Under the pieces are notes generated by a model. That model made no database searches and was not told the DNA's origin. It saw only the letters and a list, made by a program, of their open reading frames with translations. From Candidatus Woesearchaeota archaeon (GTDB taxonomy: Archaea > Nanobdellota > Nanobdellia > Woesearchaeales > UBA12501): 64,000 nucleotides of DNA. Both the position numbers and the translations under genes were made by a program. Positions 24,539 to 33,024 of the stretch are shown piece after piece. Each line of letters starts with the position of its first letter. The stretch's first letter is position 1. The stretch is taken from contig JAUSFM010000011.1 in the NCBI GenBank assembly GCA_030651375.1, positions 50,221 to 114,220 of the forward strand, in the 5' to 3' direction.

Positions 24539-24796
24539 CTAGAATTGTCGATAATACTGCTCGCGCTTTTGTGTTTTGAGATTCAAGTCAGACCAGAATG
24601 ATTTGGTGTCTGGAGGGAAACGCTGCACAAGAAAATGTTTACCAACAATTCGCGCAACGAGCGCAGTAATTCCGAAGCCAATGAAATAAACAAGGACCAA
24701 CAAGAGGATAGTAACCGGAAGAGAAAGAAGGTGTCCGTAATTTGAAAATCCTTTTTTTACACCGCGCCAAACAGACGTCTTGAAAGAGAGCATCAT
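24539..24796 (-). CDS. Small membrane protein of the carbamoyltransferase operon (SxtJ-like)
   Basis: The 85-aa protein starts MMLSFKTSVWRGVKKGFSNY with one TM helix (LLSLPVTILLLVLVYFIGFG) and a C-terminal amphipathic stretch. The ATG overlaps the previous stop (ATGA), so it is coupled to the upstream gene, and it ends 14 bp before the carbamoyltransferase. Position and size match the SxtJ-type partners seen with this enzyme class. The assignment rests on context more than on sequence. Confidence 0.55.
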   Translation of the reverse strand: MMLSFKTSVWRGVKKGFSNYGHLLSLPVTILLLVLVYFIGFGITALVARIVGKHFLVQRFPPDTKSFWSDLNLKTQKREQYYRQF

Positions 24797-24981
24797 TGAA
24801 GCCACCACCACAAAGCAAGACCAGCAATAAAGAGAGCCCCCCAGATGCTGATGAGCATCAAAAACATAAAGCGAAAAAGGAGTGTGTAAACAAAAATCAC
24901 AGCAACGCTAAGAAGAATGCCTGAACTAAAGCCAAGGACCGTACCAATGGTTTCAGCGCGGGTTTGCAGATGAGAAAGCAT
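24793..24981 (-). CDS. Small two-TM membrane protein, first gene of the carbamoyltransferase operon
   Basis: The 62-aa protein starts MLSHLQTRAETIGTVLGFSS with two hydrophobic segments (ILLSVAVIFVYTLLFRFMFL; ISIWGALFIAGLALWWWLQ). The frame extends to 25074, but a minus-strand TATA (TTTATAAA at about 25003-25010) puts transcription start at the ATG 24981. Function unknown. Confidence 0.5.
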   Translation of the reverse strand: MLSHLQTRAETIGTVLGFSSGILLSVAVIFVYTLLFRFMFLMLISIWGALFIAGLALWWWLQ

Positions 24982-25002
24982 GGATAGGACAATTCGAGAG
25001 AG

Positions 25003-25012
25003 ATTTATAAAG
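25003..25012 (-). promoter_or_regulatory. TATA box of the carbamoyltransferase operon
   Basis: The minus strand reads CTTTATAAAT about 25 bp before ATG 24981, giving a leaderless first gene and fixing the operon as 24981 to 22534. Confidence 0.5.
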
Positions 25013-25074
25013 ATTTCTTTAGTACAGACCGTGATGATAGTGGACGCGGATACACACAAATGAGGTAAAAACAA

Positions 25075-25857
25075 TCACATCTGCTGGCCTTTCATAAAAT
25101 TCTCCTTGATGAACGCCACCATCGCTGTATTGTCGGCAGTTGCGTAGGTTTTGTAGGCCGTGTTGATAAGCCCTTCGCGCAGGCAGAGATCTGCCAGCCT
25201 GCTCAAACGTTCTTTGTCGCCGGCAAGCTCGTAGGCACGGCACGCATAGCCAAACAGCTGGCTGCTGGTGCAGCACATATCGCCGAGCTCGTTGAGTTTC
25301 TGTTTGTTGCCGAGAATGCTGAAAATTTCGAGGGCAAAGTCCCACTTGGCGCGCTTCATGCATTCGTCGCCCACATCGAGCAGTTTTTTCCGGTTGCCGG
25401 AGTGGTTGAGGGCCTTGATTGCGTCAGAAAATTTTGCGTCGCGGATGCACTTGTCGCCGATAACTTCAAGGCGCTCTTTTGCCTTGGCATAGACGTACAT
25501 GTCAATGGCATTTGAGTACATGCCCATGCTCTCGTAATTTTCTCCCAGGGCAACAAGCCGATCGCGGGAGCCGGCAAAAACGTACGCCTTGACGGCGTCG
25601 TTGATTTTTCCCTTGCGCAGGCATTCATCGCCAACTTCAGTCAGAATTGCCTGTTTAGTGGTATCGTCAAACATAGAAAGATTAATGCCTTCAATGCCAC
25701 GCTCGATAAGCGTGGGCACGAGCTTGCCGAACTTGCGGATGTCGGGCTGTGTCTTTTCTACCTGATTTGCTGTTTCAAGTGTTTTAGAAACAACGCGCTG
25801 AATGGCGTCTCGGTCGGTTGACCCTTCTGCTTCCTGCTCCCATTCCTTCACGTCCAT
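25075..25857 (-). CDS. Alpha-solenoid repeat protein (TPR/clathrin-repeat-like)
   Basis: The 260-aa acidic and basic helical protein has, from about residue 70 to 240, five to six imperfect repeats of about 31-33 residues around G-D-x-C-x-x-x-x-x-x-x-D-A-I/V-x-x-Y/L-x-x-A/S-G-x-x-x-x-L. Examples are VGDECLRKGKINDAVKAYVF, IGDKCIRDAKFSDAIKALNH and VGDECMKRAKWDFALEIFSI. These would stack as helix pairs into a scaffold. No catalytic residues are visible. The repeats echo the alpha-alpha units of coatomer/WD-associated proteins, but I cannot assign a family. Confidence 0.6.
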   Translation of the reverse strand: MDVKEWEQEAEGSTDRDAIQRVVSKTLETANQVEKTQPDIRKFGKLVPTLIERGIEGINLSMFDDTTKQAILTEVGDECLRKGKINDAVKAYVFAGSRDRLVALGENYESMGMYSNAIDMYVYAKAKERLEVIGDKCIRDAKFSDAIKALNHSGNRKKLLDVGDECMKRAKWDFALEIFSILGNKQKLNELGDMCCTSSQLFGYACRAYELAGDKERLSRLADLCLREGLINTAYKTYATADNTAMVAFIKENFMKGQQM

Positions 25858-25985
25858 CACCCTGTGTATGAAAACTAGTTGAAAACTATTAAAAGAGCAG
25901 AAAGGGTAAGGATTTATTAATATTGTTGTGGTGGATTGAGGATAAAAGAGTGGTAGAATATAGTAAAGAGTGGAGGATTAAGATA

Positions 25986-28900
25986 TTACACTCGATCAAA
26001 CCCGACTTCAAACGTGACGTCCTTGATTTTCTCAACACTTTTGTGGGCGTGGTCATTGTTTGGTTCGTGGGCAGAAATTTTGATGCTTGACGCGCCAATT
26101 TTTTCAGCGAGCTGTTTGCTCCATGGCCCAAGCCCACGTGCCATTTCCTCGGTTGTTTTCACAAAAATAGTGATAGTGTCACGCTTTTCAAGGCCGGCGT
26201 TCTTGCGCAGCGCCTGAATCCGGCGGGTGAGCTCACGGGCAAATCCTTCAGCATCCAGTTCAGGCGTGCGCCTTGTGTCGAGATAGAGTGTGCCGCCGCG
26301 GAATTCAGCAGCAATGAGATGCGCCGGAAGCTCGCGCTCAATGGTTATCTGGTCGCGTGTGATTGCAATTTCTTCGCTGCCAACCTTGATGCGGTGCTTG
26401 CCTTCTTTTTCGATGTGGGAGAGGACGGTCTCGGGGCTGTCAATGGAAAGTTTGGCAATTATTTCAGCGGCTTTGTTTCCGAATGCCGGGCCAAGTTTTT
26501 TGTAGTCACCTTTGACTTTCAACTTGACGCCCTGCAAATGGTCGCTGAATGAAACAATCTTCACATTGGTGTGTGTTTTAATCAGGGAATGCAACGCAGC
26601 GCCTGCATCACGCACCGTCTGCTGTGATGAAACAACTGAAACAGCTGCAACCGGCCAGCGCACGCCGAGGCTTGCTTTTTCGCGCGCAGCAAGAATTGAT
26701 TGGATAATTGTTTTTGCGGTAGTCACCTGTTCTTCAAGCGCGGAATCAATGAGCTTTTTGTCGTACACCGGCCATGCCGTGTGGTGGATACTTTCTTCTT
26801 TTGACCACGCAGCGCCAAACGCCGTGCGAAGGTTCTGGTACAGCGCTTCAGATACAAAGGGGGCAATGGGTGCAAAGAGTTTCAGGCAGACGCGCAGCGT
26901 ATCAGAAAGCACGAGCAGTACCGCCTGTTTTTCTGTGTCGGTGCCGACGCTTGACTTGTCCCGCACCAGCTGGATGTAGGTTCGCGAAAGCTCAAGGAAT
27001 AAATCTTCAACAATCCACGGCACCTCATTCAGCAGGTAGCCGTCAAATGCATCGGTTGCTTTTTTGATGGCAGCATGCAGTTTCGAAAGCATATATTTTT
27101 CCTCGACGGAAAACACCGCGCGAATCCGCTTTTCGCTGATGTCCTGCGGCGCAATGTCCGCAGTGGTGCTGAGGTCGATGATGTATTTGTGCAGGTTCCA
27201 GAGCACAATGAGATTTTTGTATTTGAGCTTGATGTCATCGAAGTTGTACTTCAGGTCGGTTGCCGGCGGGCAGCTGCCGATAGTGTAATACCGGAACGTG
27301 TCAGCGCCGTACTGGTCAACCACTTCTGCCGGCGAGATAACATTGCCGAGGCTCTTTGACATTTTCCTGCCAAGCGCGTCCTGCACAAAGCCGTGCATGT
27401 AGCACGCTTTGAATGAGGGCTTTCCGAACGCAATCATAGACGAGACCATGAGCAGGTTGAACCAGCCGCGAATCTGGTCTTTTCCTTCGAGAATAAATTC
27501 AGCGGGAAACAAGGAAAAGTTTTTTTTCGACGCTGGAAAATCAATGCAGTTCCATGCAGCGCATCCGGCATCAACCCAGACGTCAAGAATGTCAGGAATC
27601 CTTTTTTTGGTGCCCCCACACGGGCATTTGATGGTGACTAAGTCAATGTCGGGCTTGTGCAGCTCTTTGACTTTCTTTTTTGCGTGTTTTTCGAGTTCCT
27701 TGACCGTTTCAATGACAAGATAATTTTCACAATCGTCGCACCGCCATATCGGCACGGGTGTGCCCCAGTAACGCTGTTTGGTAATTGAATTGTCGCGCAG
27801 GTGCGTCAGCCATGAATTGAACGCGTTGAATGCAGACTCAGGAACCCACTTAATTTTTTTGTTTTCCGCAATCATTTTTTCCTTGAGGTCCTCGACTTTG
27901 AAGAACCATTGTTTTGTGGAACGGTACACCACCGACGTATGGCAGCGTTCGCATTGGGGGTACTCGTGGTCAATGTTTCCGGCGGCAACCAGCAGGCCAG
28001 TTTTTTCAATGGCATCGACAAAAACAGCATCGTCTTTTTTTGCAATGAGACCATTGAAGCGGCCCATGTTTTCAAAAACAGCTTGCTCGGTAATATGATT
28101 GAACGCCGGCAACCCATTGAGATGGCCGACTTCATAGTCCTCTGCTCCGCATCCGGGCGCGCAGTGCACCAGCCCGGAGCCGGCATCAAGCGCCACGTAC
28201 TCACTGCCCAACAGCACGGTGTGAAGCTTGGGATGTTCGAACTCACTGAAAAATGGAATATCCTTAAGGAATGGATGGACATATTTTGTGCCTTCAAGTT
28301 TTTCGCCGGCATATTCCTCAACAATCTTGTATTTCCGATTCGCGACCATGCCGAGCACGGGTGCAGCGAGGTTTTTGGCGAGCACCCACTGTTCTCCCTG
28401 TTCTTTGCCGTCGAGAATTTTTACCGTGACGTATTCAAAGTCAGGATTCACCATGACCGCAAGATTGAATGGAATGGTCCACGGTGTGGTGGTCCAGATG
28501 ATGAGGAATTTTTTTTCCGTGCCAACAATGGGAAACTTGATGAAGAGCGACGGGTCAGTAAGGGTTTTGTATTCGAGCTCGTGTTTTGCAACCGCGGTTG
28601 CGCAGGTGCTGCACCACGTCATGCTGCGCTTGCCTTCGTAGAGCCGGCCAGCGTCGTGCGCTTTTTTGACGAGCCACCACACGCCTTCAATGTACTCTTT
28701 GGTGATGGATTGGTAGGGATTTTTGAAATCCATCCATGCGCCGAGCCGGATGAAATCCTGATTCATGACGTGCATGTTTTCAACGCAGAGCTTGGCGCAT
28801 TCGGCAATGAATTTTTTCACGCCGATTTTTTCAATGCCCTGCTTGCCTTTGATGCCGAGCTTTTTTTCGGTTGCGTGTTCTGTCGGAAGGCCGTGCATGT

Positions 28901-29198
28901 CATAGCCCGCGCGGTCCCAGACATTGAATCCCTGCATGCGCTTGTATCGCAGCACGGCGTCTTTGAGTGATTTATTCCACGCCGTGCCGAGGTGCACCTT
29001 GCCGGAGGTGTACGGCGGCCCGTCAAGGAAATAGAATGCATCATGCCCTTTTGACAATTTTTTTTTGAGGGATGGATAGGTCTTGTGCTTGTTCCAGAAC
29101 TGCAGCACTGCGGGCTCGAGCGTGGTCGGCGCATATCCCGGAAGGGCAAACGGGCTTGGCCCTGCATCAGATTTTTTGGCGGCTTTCGCGGCTTTCAT
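25986..29198 (-). CDS. ileS: Isoleucyl-tRNA synthetase
   Basis: The 1070-aa class I synthetase has the HIGH motif GKVHLGTAW near residue 68, AGYDMHGLPTEHATEKKLG (family block), the editing domain with WTTTPWTIPFNLAVMVNPD near 230-250 and KMSKS in GRKMSKSLGNV near 611. Cysteine pairs (YPQCERCHTS, WRCDDCENYL, IKCPCGG) could bind zinc. The C-terminal anticodon and extra beta domains (FVKTTEEMARGLGPWSKQL) are of the archaeal/eukaryotic type. Length is normal. A minus-strand TATA-like TAATATTTTTAAAGC lies about 25 bp upstream. Confidence 0.96.
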   Translation of the reverse strand: MKAAKAAKKSDAGPSPFALPGYAPTTLEPAVLQFWNKHKTYPSLKKKLSKGHDAFYFLDGPPYTSGKVHLGTAWNKSLKDAVLRYKRMQGFNVWDRAGYDMHGLPTEHATEKKLGIKGKQGIEKIGVKKFIAECAKLCVENMHVMNQDFIRLGAWMDFKNPYQSITKEYIEGVWWLVKKAHDAGRLYEGKRSMTWCSTCATAVAKHELEYKTLTDPSLFIKFPIVGTEKKFLIIWTTTPWTIPFNLAVMVNPDFEYVTVKILDGKEQGEQWVLAKNLAAPVLGMVANRKYKIVEEYAGEKLEGTKYVHPFLKDIPFFSEFEHPKLHTVLLGSEYVALDAGSGLVHCAPGCGAEDYEVGHLNGLPAFNHITEQAVFENMGRFNGLIAKKDDAVFVDAIEKTGLLVAAGNIDHEYPQCERCHTSVVYRSTKQWFFKVEDLKEKMIAENKKIKWVPESAFNAFNSWLTHLRDNSITKQRYWGTPVPIWRCDDCENYLVIETVKELEKHAKKKVKELHKPDIDLVTIKCPCGGTKKRIPDILDVWVDAGCAAWNCIDFPASKKNFSLFPAEFILEGKDQIRGWFNLLMVSSMIAFGKPSFKACYMHGFVQDALGRKMSKSLGNVISPAEVVDQYGADTFRYYTIGSCPPATDLKYNFDDIKLKYKNLIVLWNLHKYIIDLSTTADIAPQDISEKRIRAVFSVEEKYMLSKLHAAIKKATDAFDGYLLNEVPWIVEDLFLELSRTYIQLVRDKSSVGTDTEKQAVLLVLSDTLRVCLKLFAPIAPFVSEALYQNLRTAFGAAWSKEESIHHTAWPVYDKKLIDSALEEQVTTAKTIIQSILAAREKASLGVRWPVAAVSVVSSQQTVRDAGAALHSLIKTHTNVKIVSFSDHLQGVKLKVKGDYKKLGPAFGNKAAEIIAKLSIDSPETVLSHIEKEGKHRIKVGSEEIAITRDQITIERELPAHLIAAEFRGGTLYLDTRRTPELDAEGFARELTRRIQALRKNAGLEKRDTITIFVKTTEEMARGLGPWSKQLAEKIGASSIKISAHEPNNDHAHKSVEKIKDVTFEVGFDRV

Positions 29199-29367
29199 GT
29201 GGGGGTTAGAGACAAGAGCGGCTTTAAAAATATTACTGCCTGATGAACGATGAGCAACGATTTTGAGTTTGGAATGCAGGGCAGGTAACGAACGATTCGG
29301 CCATCACGAAACGGGTTTTGAATTAATTTTTGGCTTGGGGTTTATGGTGAGGATAACACTTCGACTA

Positions 29368-29546
29368 ATACAAAACGAATTTCGCAAAACGGGCAAGAAC
29401 AGAGCAAGGATGCGAATGCTGCCCGCACATTCTGTTTTTCTCGCGCGGCGAAGATGTGGCGCCACATTTTCGCCCTTGAAGTGACAGGTGGATGTGCCGC
29501 TACATCGGTATCTTGCTTTGATAATTCGCCCCTTGCAATCTGTTTC
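29368..29546 (+). repeat. Dispersed palindromic intergenic element, copy B
   Basis: This copy is in the same orientation as copy C (36980-37162) and inverted relative to copy A (13685-13870). The palindrome is at 29447-29474 (GGCGAAGATGTGG..CCACATTTTCGCC; fully paired with one G-T). Shared flanks are TCTGTTTTTC.CGCGC before it and GTGCCGCTACATCG.TATCTTGC and CCCCTTGC after it. The gene-free stretch 29199-29647 otherwise shows nothing I can identify. Confidence 0.65.
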
Positions 29547-29647
29547 TTTTGTTGTTGTTTTTGTTGGTGTAAAACACACGGACACCGATTAATGCAGCAC
29601 ACACCAGTTTAAAAACATTTATTAACCAGAAACACTAAAAAGAGTAT

Positions 29648-29857
29648 ATGGATCTCGTGCTTCGGAATTTTGGCCTCATGACACTCATCATGATGGGCAT
29701 TGTATTTTTTTATTTCCGCCACCAGGGTATGCTTGGCACGGTGCTGGTGAAAACCGCAGTGCTCTATACCGTTGAGTCAGTGGTTGTTTCCCTGATTGTT
29801 ATCATGGCGTTTACGTGGTTCTGGAACCGCGCCATTGCAGTTGAAGAAGCATCGTGA
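29648..29857 (+). CDS. Small two-TM membrane protein
   Basis: The 69-aa protein has two hydrophobic helices (FGLMTLIMMGIVFFYF; YTVESVVVSLIVIMAFTWFW) and an acidic C-terminus. The TATA-like TTTAAAAACATTTATTAACC at 29608-29627 supports transcription just ahead of ATG 29648. No family recognised. It lies 69 bp upstream of rps7. Confidence 0.5.
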   Translation: MDLVLRNFGLMTLIMMGIVFFYFRHQGMLGTVLVKTAVLYTVESVVVSLIVIMAFTWFWNRAIAVEEAS

Positions 29858-29926
29858 TACATCAATAATGGCCTTCTGCTGCTGAAAACCGTTATCTTTA
29901 TAAACCCCCTCTTTGTCAAGATACCT

Positions 29927-30526
29927 ATGGTAGAGATATTGGCATTCAACAAATGGCCCACCACGGGCATCACTGTGGAAGACCCCGGCCTCAAAGAGTA
30001 TATATCACTCCAGCCGCGCGTTGTCCCGCGAAGCGCCGGCAGATATATGGGATTCCGTTTCTACAAATCAAAAGTCTTTATCGTCGAGCGGTTCATGAAC
30101 AAGCTCACGGTTTCCGGCCACAAGTCAAAGAAGCATTTCAAATCGTCCGGCCGGCTCACGGGAAAATACGCAACAGCGTCAAACCTGATGAAGCACACGC
30201 TGGAAAAAGTTGAGCAGCGCACGGGCAAGAATCCTATTGAAGTGCTGGTCAAGGCGATTGAAAACGCCGCGCCGCGCGAAGAAACAATCACGATTGAATA
30301 TGGTGGAGCACGCTATCCGAAGGCGGTTGAATGCTCGCCCCAGCGTCGCGTTGATTTTGCACTGCGCATATTTGCCCAGGGCTCGTTCCACCGCAGCTTC
30401 AACACCAAAAAGTCTATGGTTGACTCGCTCACTGACGAGATTGTGAACGCGTACAACATGAGCGGCCAGTCAATCGCGATTACCAAGAAGCTCGAACTTG
30501 AGCGGCAAGCAGATTCAAGCAGGTAA
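29927..30526 (+). CDS. rps7: 30S ribosomal protein S7 (uS7)
   Basis: The 199-aa archaeal uS7 has VERFMNKLTVSGHKSKKHFK, GKNPIEVLVKAIENAAPREE, the conserved GGARYPKAVECSPQRRVDFA block and the C-terminal MVDSLTDEIVNAYN. It nucleates the head of the small subunit on 16S rRNA and contacts the E site. Length is typical of archaea. The usual neighbours (S12, EF2, EF1A) are absent. A good TATA-like CTTTATAAACCCC at about 29895-29907 gives a short leader. Confidence 0.96.
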   Translation: MVEILAFNKWPTTGITVEDPGLKEYISLQPRVVPRSAGRYMGFRFYKSKVFIVERFMNKLTVSGHKSKKHFKSSGRLTGKYATASNLMKHTLEKVEQRTGKNPIEVLVKAIENAAPREETITIEYGGARYPKAVECSPQRRVDFALRIFAQGSFHRSFNTKKSMVDSLTDEIVNAYNMSGQSIAITKKLELERQADSSR

Positions 30527-30573
30527 GTATATATTCTATATCCGGAATTTTATTAAGAGCAGATAGTGTACCA

Positions 30574-30587
30574 TTCCCCCTTAGGGG
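30574..30587 (+). promoter_or_regulatory. GC hairpin containing the ribosome-site region of a 42-aa ORF
   Basis: TCCCCCTTAGGGGG can form a 5-bp G-C stem with a TTA loop. Its 3' arm GGGGGTG is the purine-rich stretch that would bind 16S rRNA ahead of ATG 30595, so pairing could hide the start. It may equally be the 3' end signal of rps7. Confidence 0.3.
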
Positions 30588-30594
30588 GTGCGCT

Positions 30595-30723
30595 ATGGCA
30601 AAGGGAAAAAAAGAAGATGTAATGAAGGACATGAGAAACAGCAACGACTATGATTTTGTAGAGGAATCAAAGGAGCACGACTTCACTGATCGGCGCTATT
30701 ACGACTTTGATGAAGTGTATTAA
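30595..30723 (+). CDS. 42-aa charged hypothetical protein
   Basis: ATG 30595 reads MAKGKKEDVMKDMRNSNDYD then FVEESKEHDFTDRRYYDFDE-VY and stops at TAA 30721. GGGGGTG lies 8 bp before the ATG. The peptide is basic then acidic, Tyr/Asp-rich, with no hydrophobic segment. The clear ribosome site and normal codon use support translation; no family recognised. Confidence 0.45.
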   Translation: MAKGKKEDVMKDMRNSNDYDFVEESKEHDFTDRRYYDFDEVY

Positions 30724-30834
30724 GCAAAAAGAGTAAACAAAAAAGAAAACGTACGCAGTAAGCAAACGGTTCTCTGAATGAGAAAACAGCAAAAGAAAAA
30801 GAGATAAAAAAAGAAAGGTATAAAAAAAATAAAT

Positions 30835-31095
30835 TTATTCTGCTGCAAGATATTTCAGGCACTCATTTCTGCCGCTGTACAGCACCACACACTCACAGTA
30901 GCGCGCCGCTTTTCCTTGGTCGCCACCTGCTTCTTCCATGTGGTCATTTGTACAGGTATCAATACGCTCCATCGTGCTCTGACTCACGGTCGCTGCACCT
31001 TGTCCTACCGGCGATTTTCCTGCCTGTGAGAACATCATGCTAAGACTAAGCAGTGCAACGATTGCAACAATCGTTAACAGGTATCTTGATTCCAT
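30835..31095 (-). CDS. Small exported Cys-containing protein
   Basis: The 86-aa protein has an N-terminal hydrophobic segment (YLLTIVAIVALLSLSMMFSQ) and an outer domain with four Cys (DTCTNDHMEE, YCECVVLYSGRNECLKYLAA), enough for two disulfides. It ends 6 bp from the stop side of the neighbouring exported protein gene and is likely cotranscribed with it. Function unknown. Confidence 0.6.
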   Translation of the reverse strand: MESRYLLTIVAIVALLSLSMMFSQAGKSPVGQGAATVSQSTMERIDTCTNDHMEEAGGDQGKAARYCECVVLYSGRNECLKYLAAE

Positions 31096-31101
31096 GTTTG
31101 T

Positions 31102-31560
31102 TCACCTCGTTTGTCTCCTTCTGAAATAAAGGAATAAGCCACCAATGCCGACCACGACAACGGCGCTGAGCGGAAAGCCTGCAACGGTTGTTCCGCCGAC
31201 GTCAGATTCAGCATCTGCACCTACATCAGCAACTGCTGCGCCGGTCGGTAGGGCGAGGCGCTTGGCGTATGCATCTTTGTTCTCGCACGCAGAAACCATT
31301 TTTGACCGGAGCATGGTGCATCGTGCCTTGTTAGGAACTTTCTGCACGCCTGAACCACTGATGGTTTCGCCACAGAGCTCGTTGTAGTTCTGTACTTCTT
31401 TGTCACAGTTCGAACTCCATCGTTCGTATAATGAATTAGTATCGAGAAGGCCCCGGTCAATTCTGATCAGGTTGCCGGTAATGCTGCCACCAAACAAGCC
31501 AACTAAGCCAACACTGGCTATAATAAGTACGAGAAGCAATCCAAAGCGTTGTTCATCCAT
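31102..31560 (-). CDS. Exported protein with N-terminal and C-terminal membrane segments
   Basis: The 152-aa protein has an N-terminal hydrophobic segment (FGLLLVLIIASVGLVGLFGG), an extracellular part with four Cys (SNCDKEV, ELCGET, ARCTML, SACENK), and a C-terminal Gly/Val/Thr stretch leading to FPLSAVVVVGIGGLFLYF-RRRQTR. A TM followed by an Arg cluster looks like a cell-surface sorting tail, though no named CTERM motif is evident. Function unknown. Confidence 0.6.
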   Translation of the reverse strand: MDEQRFGLLLVLIIASVGLVGLFGGSITGNLIRIDRGLLDTNSLYERWSSNCDKEVQNYNELCGETISGSGVQKVPNKARCTMLRSKMVSACENKDAYAKRLALPTGAAVADVGADAESDVGGTTVAGFPLSAVVVVGIGGLFLYFRRRQTR

Positions 31561-31695
31561 GGTATCACACTCTTTTAATTGAATACCTAAACAGAGGTGT
31601 TTCTGTTTATAAAGTTTGTTTTTTTGGAGGGATGAACGAAGAAAAAAGAAAAGACAGAATAAAAATACATAAAAATAAAAGAGGAAAGAAAAAGA

Positions 31696-32169
31696 TTAAG
31701 CGCAGAGGATATCAGCGCCGCCGATGTTCCGGCAGTCAGAATCTGCACAGCCAGACGTTCCATCGTTATCTTTATCATTCTTCCAGAGACCTTTGCGCGG
31801 TGCATGTGTATCTATTATGCAACGACCGCCGGTTGCAGTTACACATGAAGCCTGTAAAGCATAGCCGCCTGCATCACCGCCGGTGCAACTCGTGCTGTCT
31901 TCTGATGGCCGCAATGGAGAAGTTGGTTGGGGTTGGCGAACCGGAGAAGTCGGTGCTGGACGAACTTCCGGTGCATCTGTTGGACCAGTGTATGCTATTT
32001 TTGGAAGCGCATCCGCGTAGGCGACATTGCCTGAAATGTCAGTCATGCCATTGCTTGCTGCGCTGAAAAAGCCCGAGTTTGAAAGCCCAATTACGGCAAC
32101 AACCCCAACAATAATAAGAAGAGTACGCGCAAAGCGCCCATCGTTTCGTTCATCTCGACGTTCAGCCAT
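31696..32169 (-). CDS. Exported protein ending in a Cys/Asp calcium-loop-like motif, paralogue 1
   Basis: The 157-aa protein starts MAERRDERNDGRFARTLLII with one TM (ARTLLIIVGVVAVIGL), a Pro/Thr-rich linker and a C-terminal module DKDNDGTSGCADSDC..GGADILC-A. The D-x-D-x-D-G-x-x-G-C-x-D-x-x-C loop resembles an EF-hand/dockerin-type calcium loop closed by cysteines. The same N-terminus and C-terminal module occur in the gene at 35735-36067. A typical GGTGAT ribosome site precedes the ATG. Confidence 0.6.
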   Translation of the reverse strand: MAERRDERNDGRFARTLLIIVGVVAVIGLSNSGFFSAASNGMTDISGNVAYADALPKIAYTGPTDAPEVRPAPTSPVRQPQPTSPLRPSEDSTSCTGGDAGGYALQASCVTATGGRCIIDTHAPRKGLWKNDKDNDGTSGCADSDCRNIGGADILCA

Positions 32170-32229
32170 GAAATCACCTTTTTTAAAATAGAACGATACA
32201 GAGAAGGGGAATATATAAAGTTTATTGAC

Positions 32230-32613
32230 TTATTCACAAATCAAGGTGGTCACATTGCGGGCAAGCAGGTACTGCCAGCATCCCTCCGGCCTGCGAGTGT
32301 CAGAGCAAAATCCCTGTGTTGCATTGGAGTGATACGCAAGGCAAAAGCCGAGGCAAGAATCTTCTTGAAAACAGGGGCTGCCTGCATCAGCGAGAGGCCG
32401 GGGATTGGGAGCTTGAGGTCTGATGTCGGTGGGTGGTGATGGATGTTGATACCGTACTGGCACAACCTGAGGTACAGAAGGAACAAATTCTTCATAGCCA
32501 ACCGCAACTTCCTGATAGGTTGGAACAACATGGACAAAACTGAGATTTTTCGGCGGTGCAGAGCATGCGGTGAGAAAGAAAGTAAGGAACATAATGTATA
32601 CTGCTTTGTTCAT
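32230..32613 (-). CDS. Small lipoprotein
   Basis: The 127-aa protein starts MNKAVYIMFLTFFLTACSAP, a signal peptide with lipobox L-T-A-C (Cys17). The mature part is Pro-rich and then has a Cys-rich C-terminal region (SPCFQEDSCLGFCLAYHSN, QGFCSDTRRPEGCWQYL). The ORF continues upstream to 32799, but the lipoprotein signal and GGGTGG before ATG 32613 fix the start. Function unknown. Confidence 0.6.
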   Translation of the reverse strand: MNKAVYIMFLTFFLTACSAPPKNLSFVHVVPTYQEVAVGYEEFVPSVPQVVPVRYQHPSPPTDIRPQAPNPRPLADAGSPCFQEDSCLGFCLAYHSNATQGFCSDTRRPEGCWQYLLARNVTTLICE

Positions 32614-32662
32614 GCTGCCACCCGGTGGATCTGGTATGTAAAAATAAAAATGGTTGAACGAG

Positions 32663-32905
32663 TTAGTTAAGGGTACGGAACCGCTGCACATTCGTCGCGC
32701 GTTTCGTGCCGGAAAAGCGAACCATATCGCCGACATTGAGTTTGGAGGTGGAGAGGTAGGGTATCGGGTCACCGCCGATGGGTTTGAGCATGCCTTCATA
32801 GCGTTTTGTATAGACGCGATGGTTGGAGTCAGTAAATTGTGGCGCGCCAGAACCAGTTGCGACCAGCCGCCGGGTAAGAATTGTTCCTCGAGTTACTACA
32901 GGCAT
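32663..32905 (-). CDS. 80-aa hypothetical protein
   Basis: The protein starts MPVVTRGTILTRRLVATGSG. It is beta-rich and basic, with SKLNVGDMVRFSGTKRA at the C-terminus reading like a small SH3/OB-type barrel. TTGGTGATAGT directly before the ATG is the same ribosome-site form as in neighbouring genes, which supports this strand over the overlapping plus-strand frame. Function unknown. Confidence 0.5.
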   Translation of the reverse strand: MPVVTRGTILTRRLVATGSGAPQFTDSNHRVYTKRYEGMLKPIGGDPIPYLSTSKLNVGDMVRFSGTKRATNVQRFRTLN

Positions 32906-33024
32906 ACTATCACCAAATAAGATTAAGAATGTGGGATTTAAAATGATTGTGGTTTTGGAAAAAGAAAAGAGAAAAAAAAGAAGCCTTTAAATATAAGTTC
33001 ATCTAATGAACTGATTAGTTCACC

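Noticed and set aside
27909..28970. A 353-aa plus-strand frame
   Set aside because: It lies wholly opposite ileS, whose motifs are unmistakable; no promoter or ribosome site.
29304..29602. Two overlapping minus-strand frames of 86-93 aa
   Set aside because: They overlie palindromic element copy B; no equivalent frame exists in the other copies.
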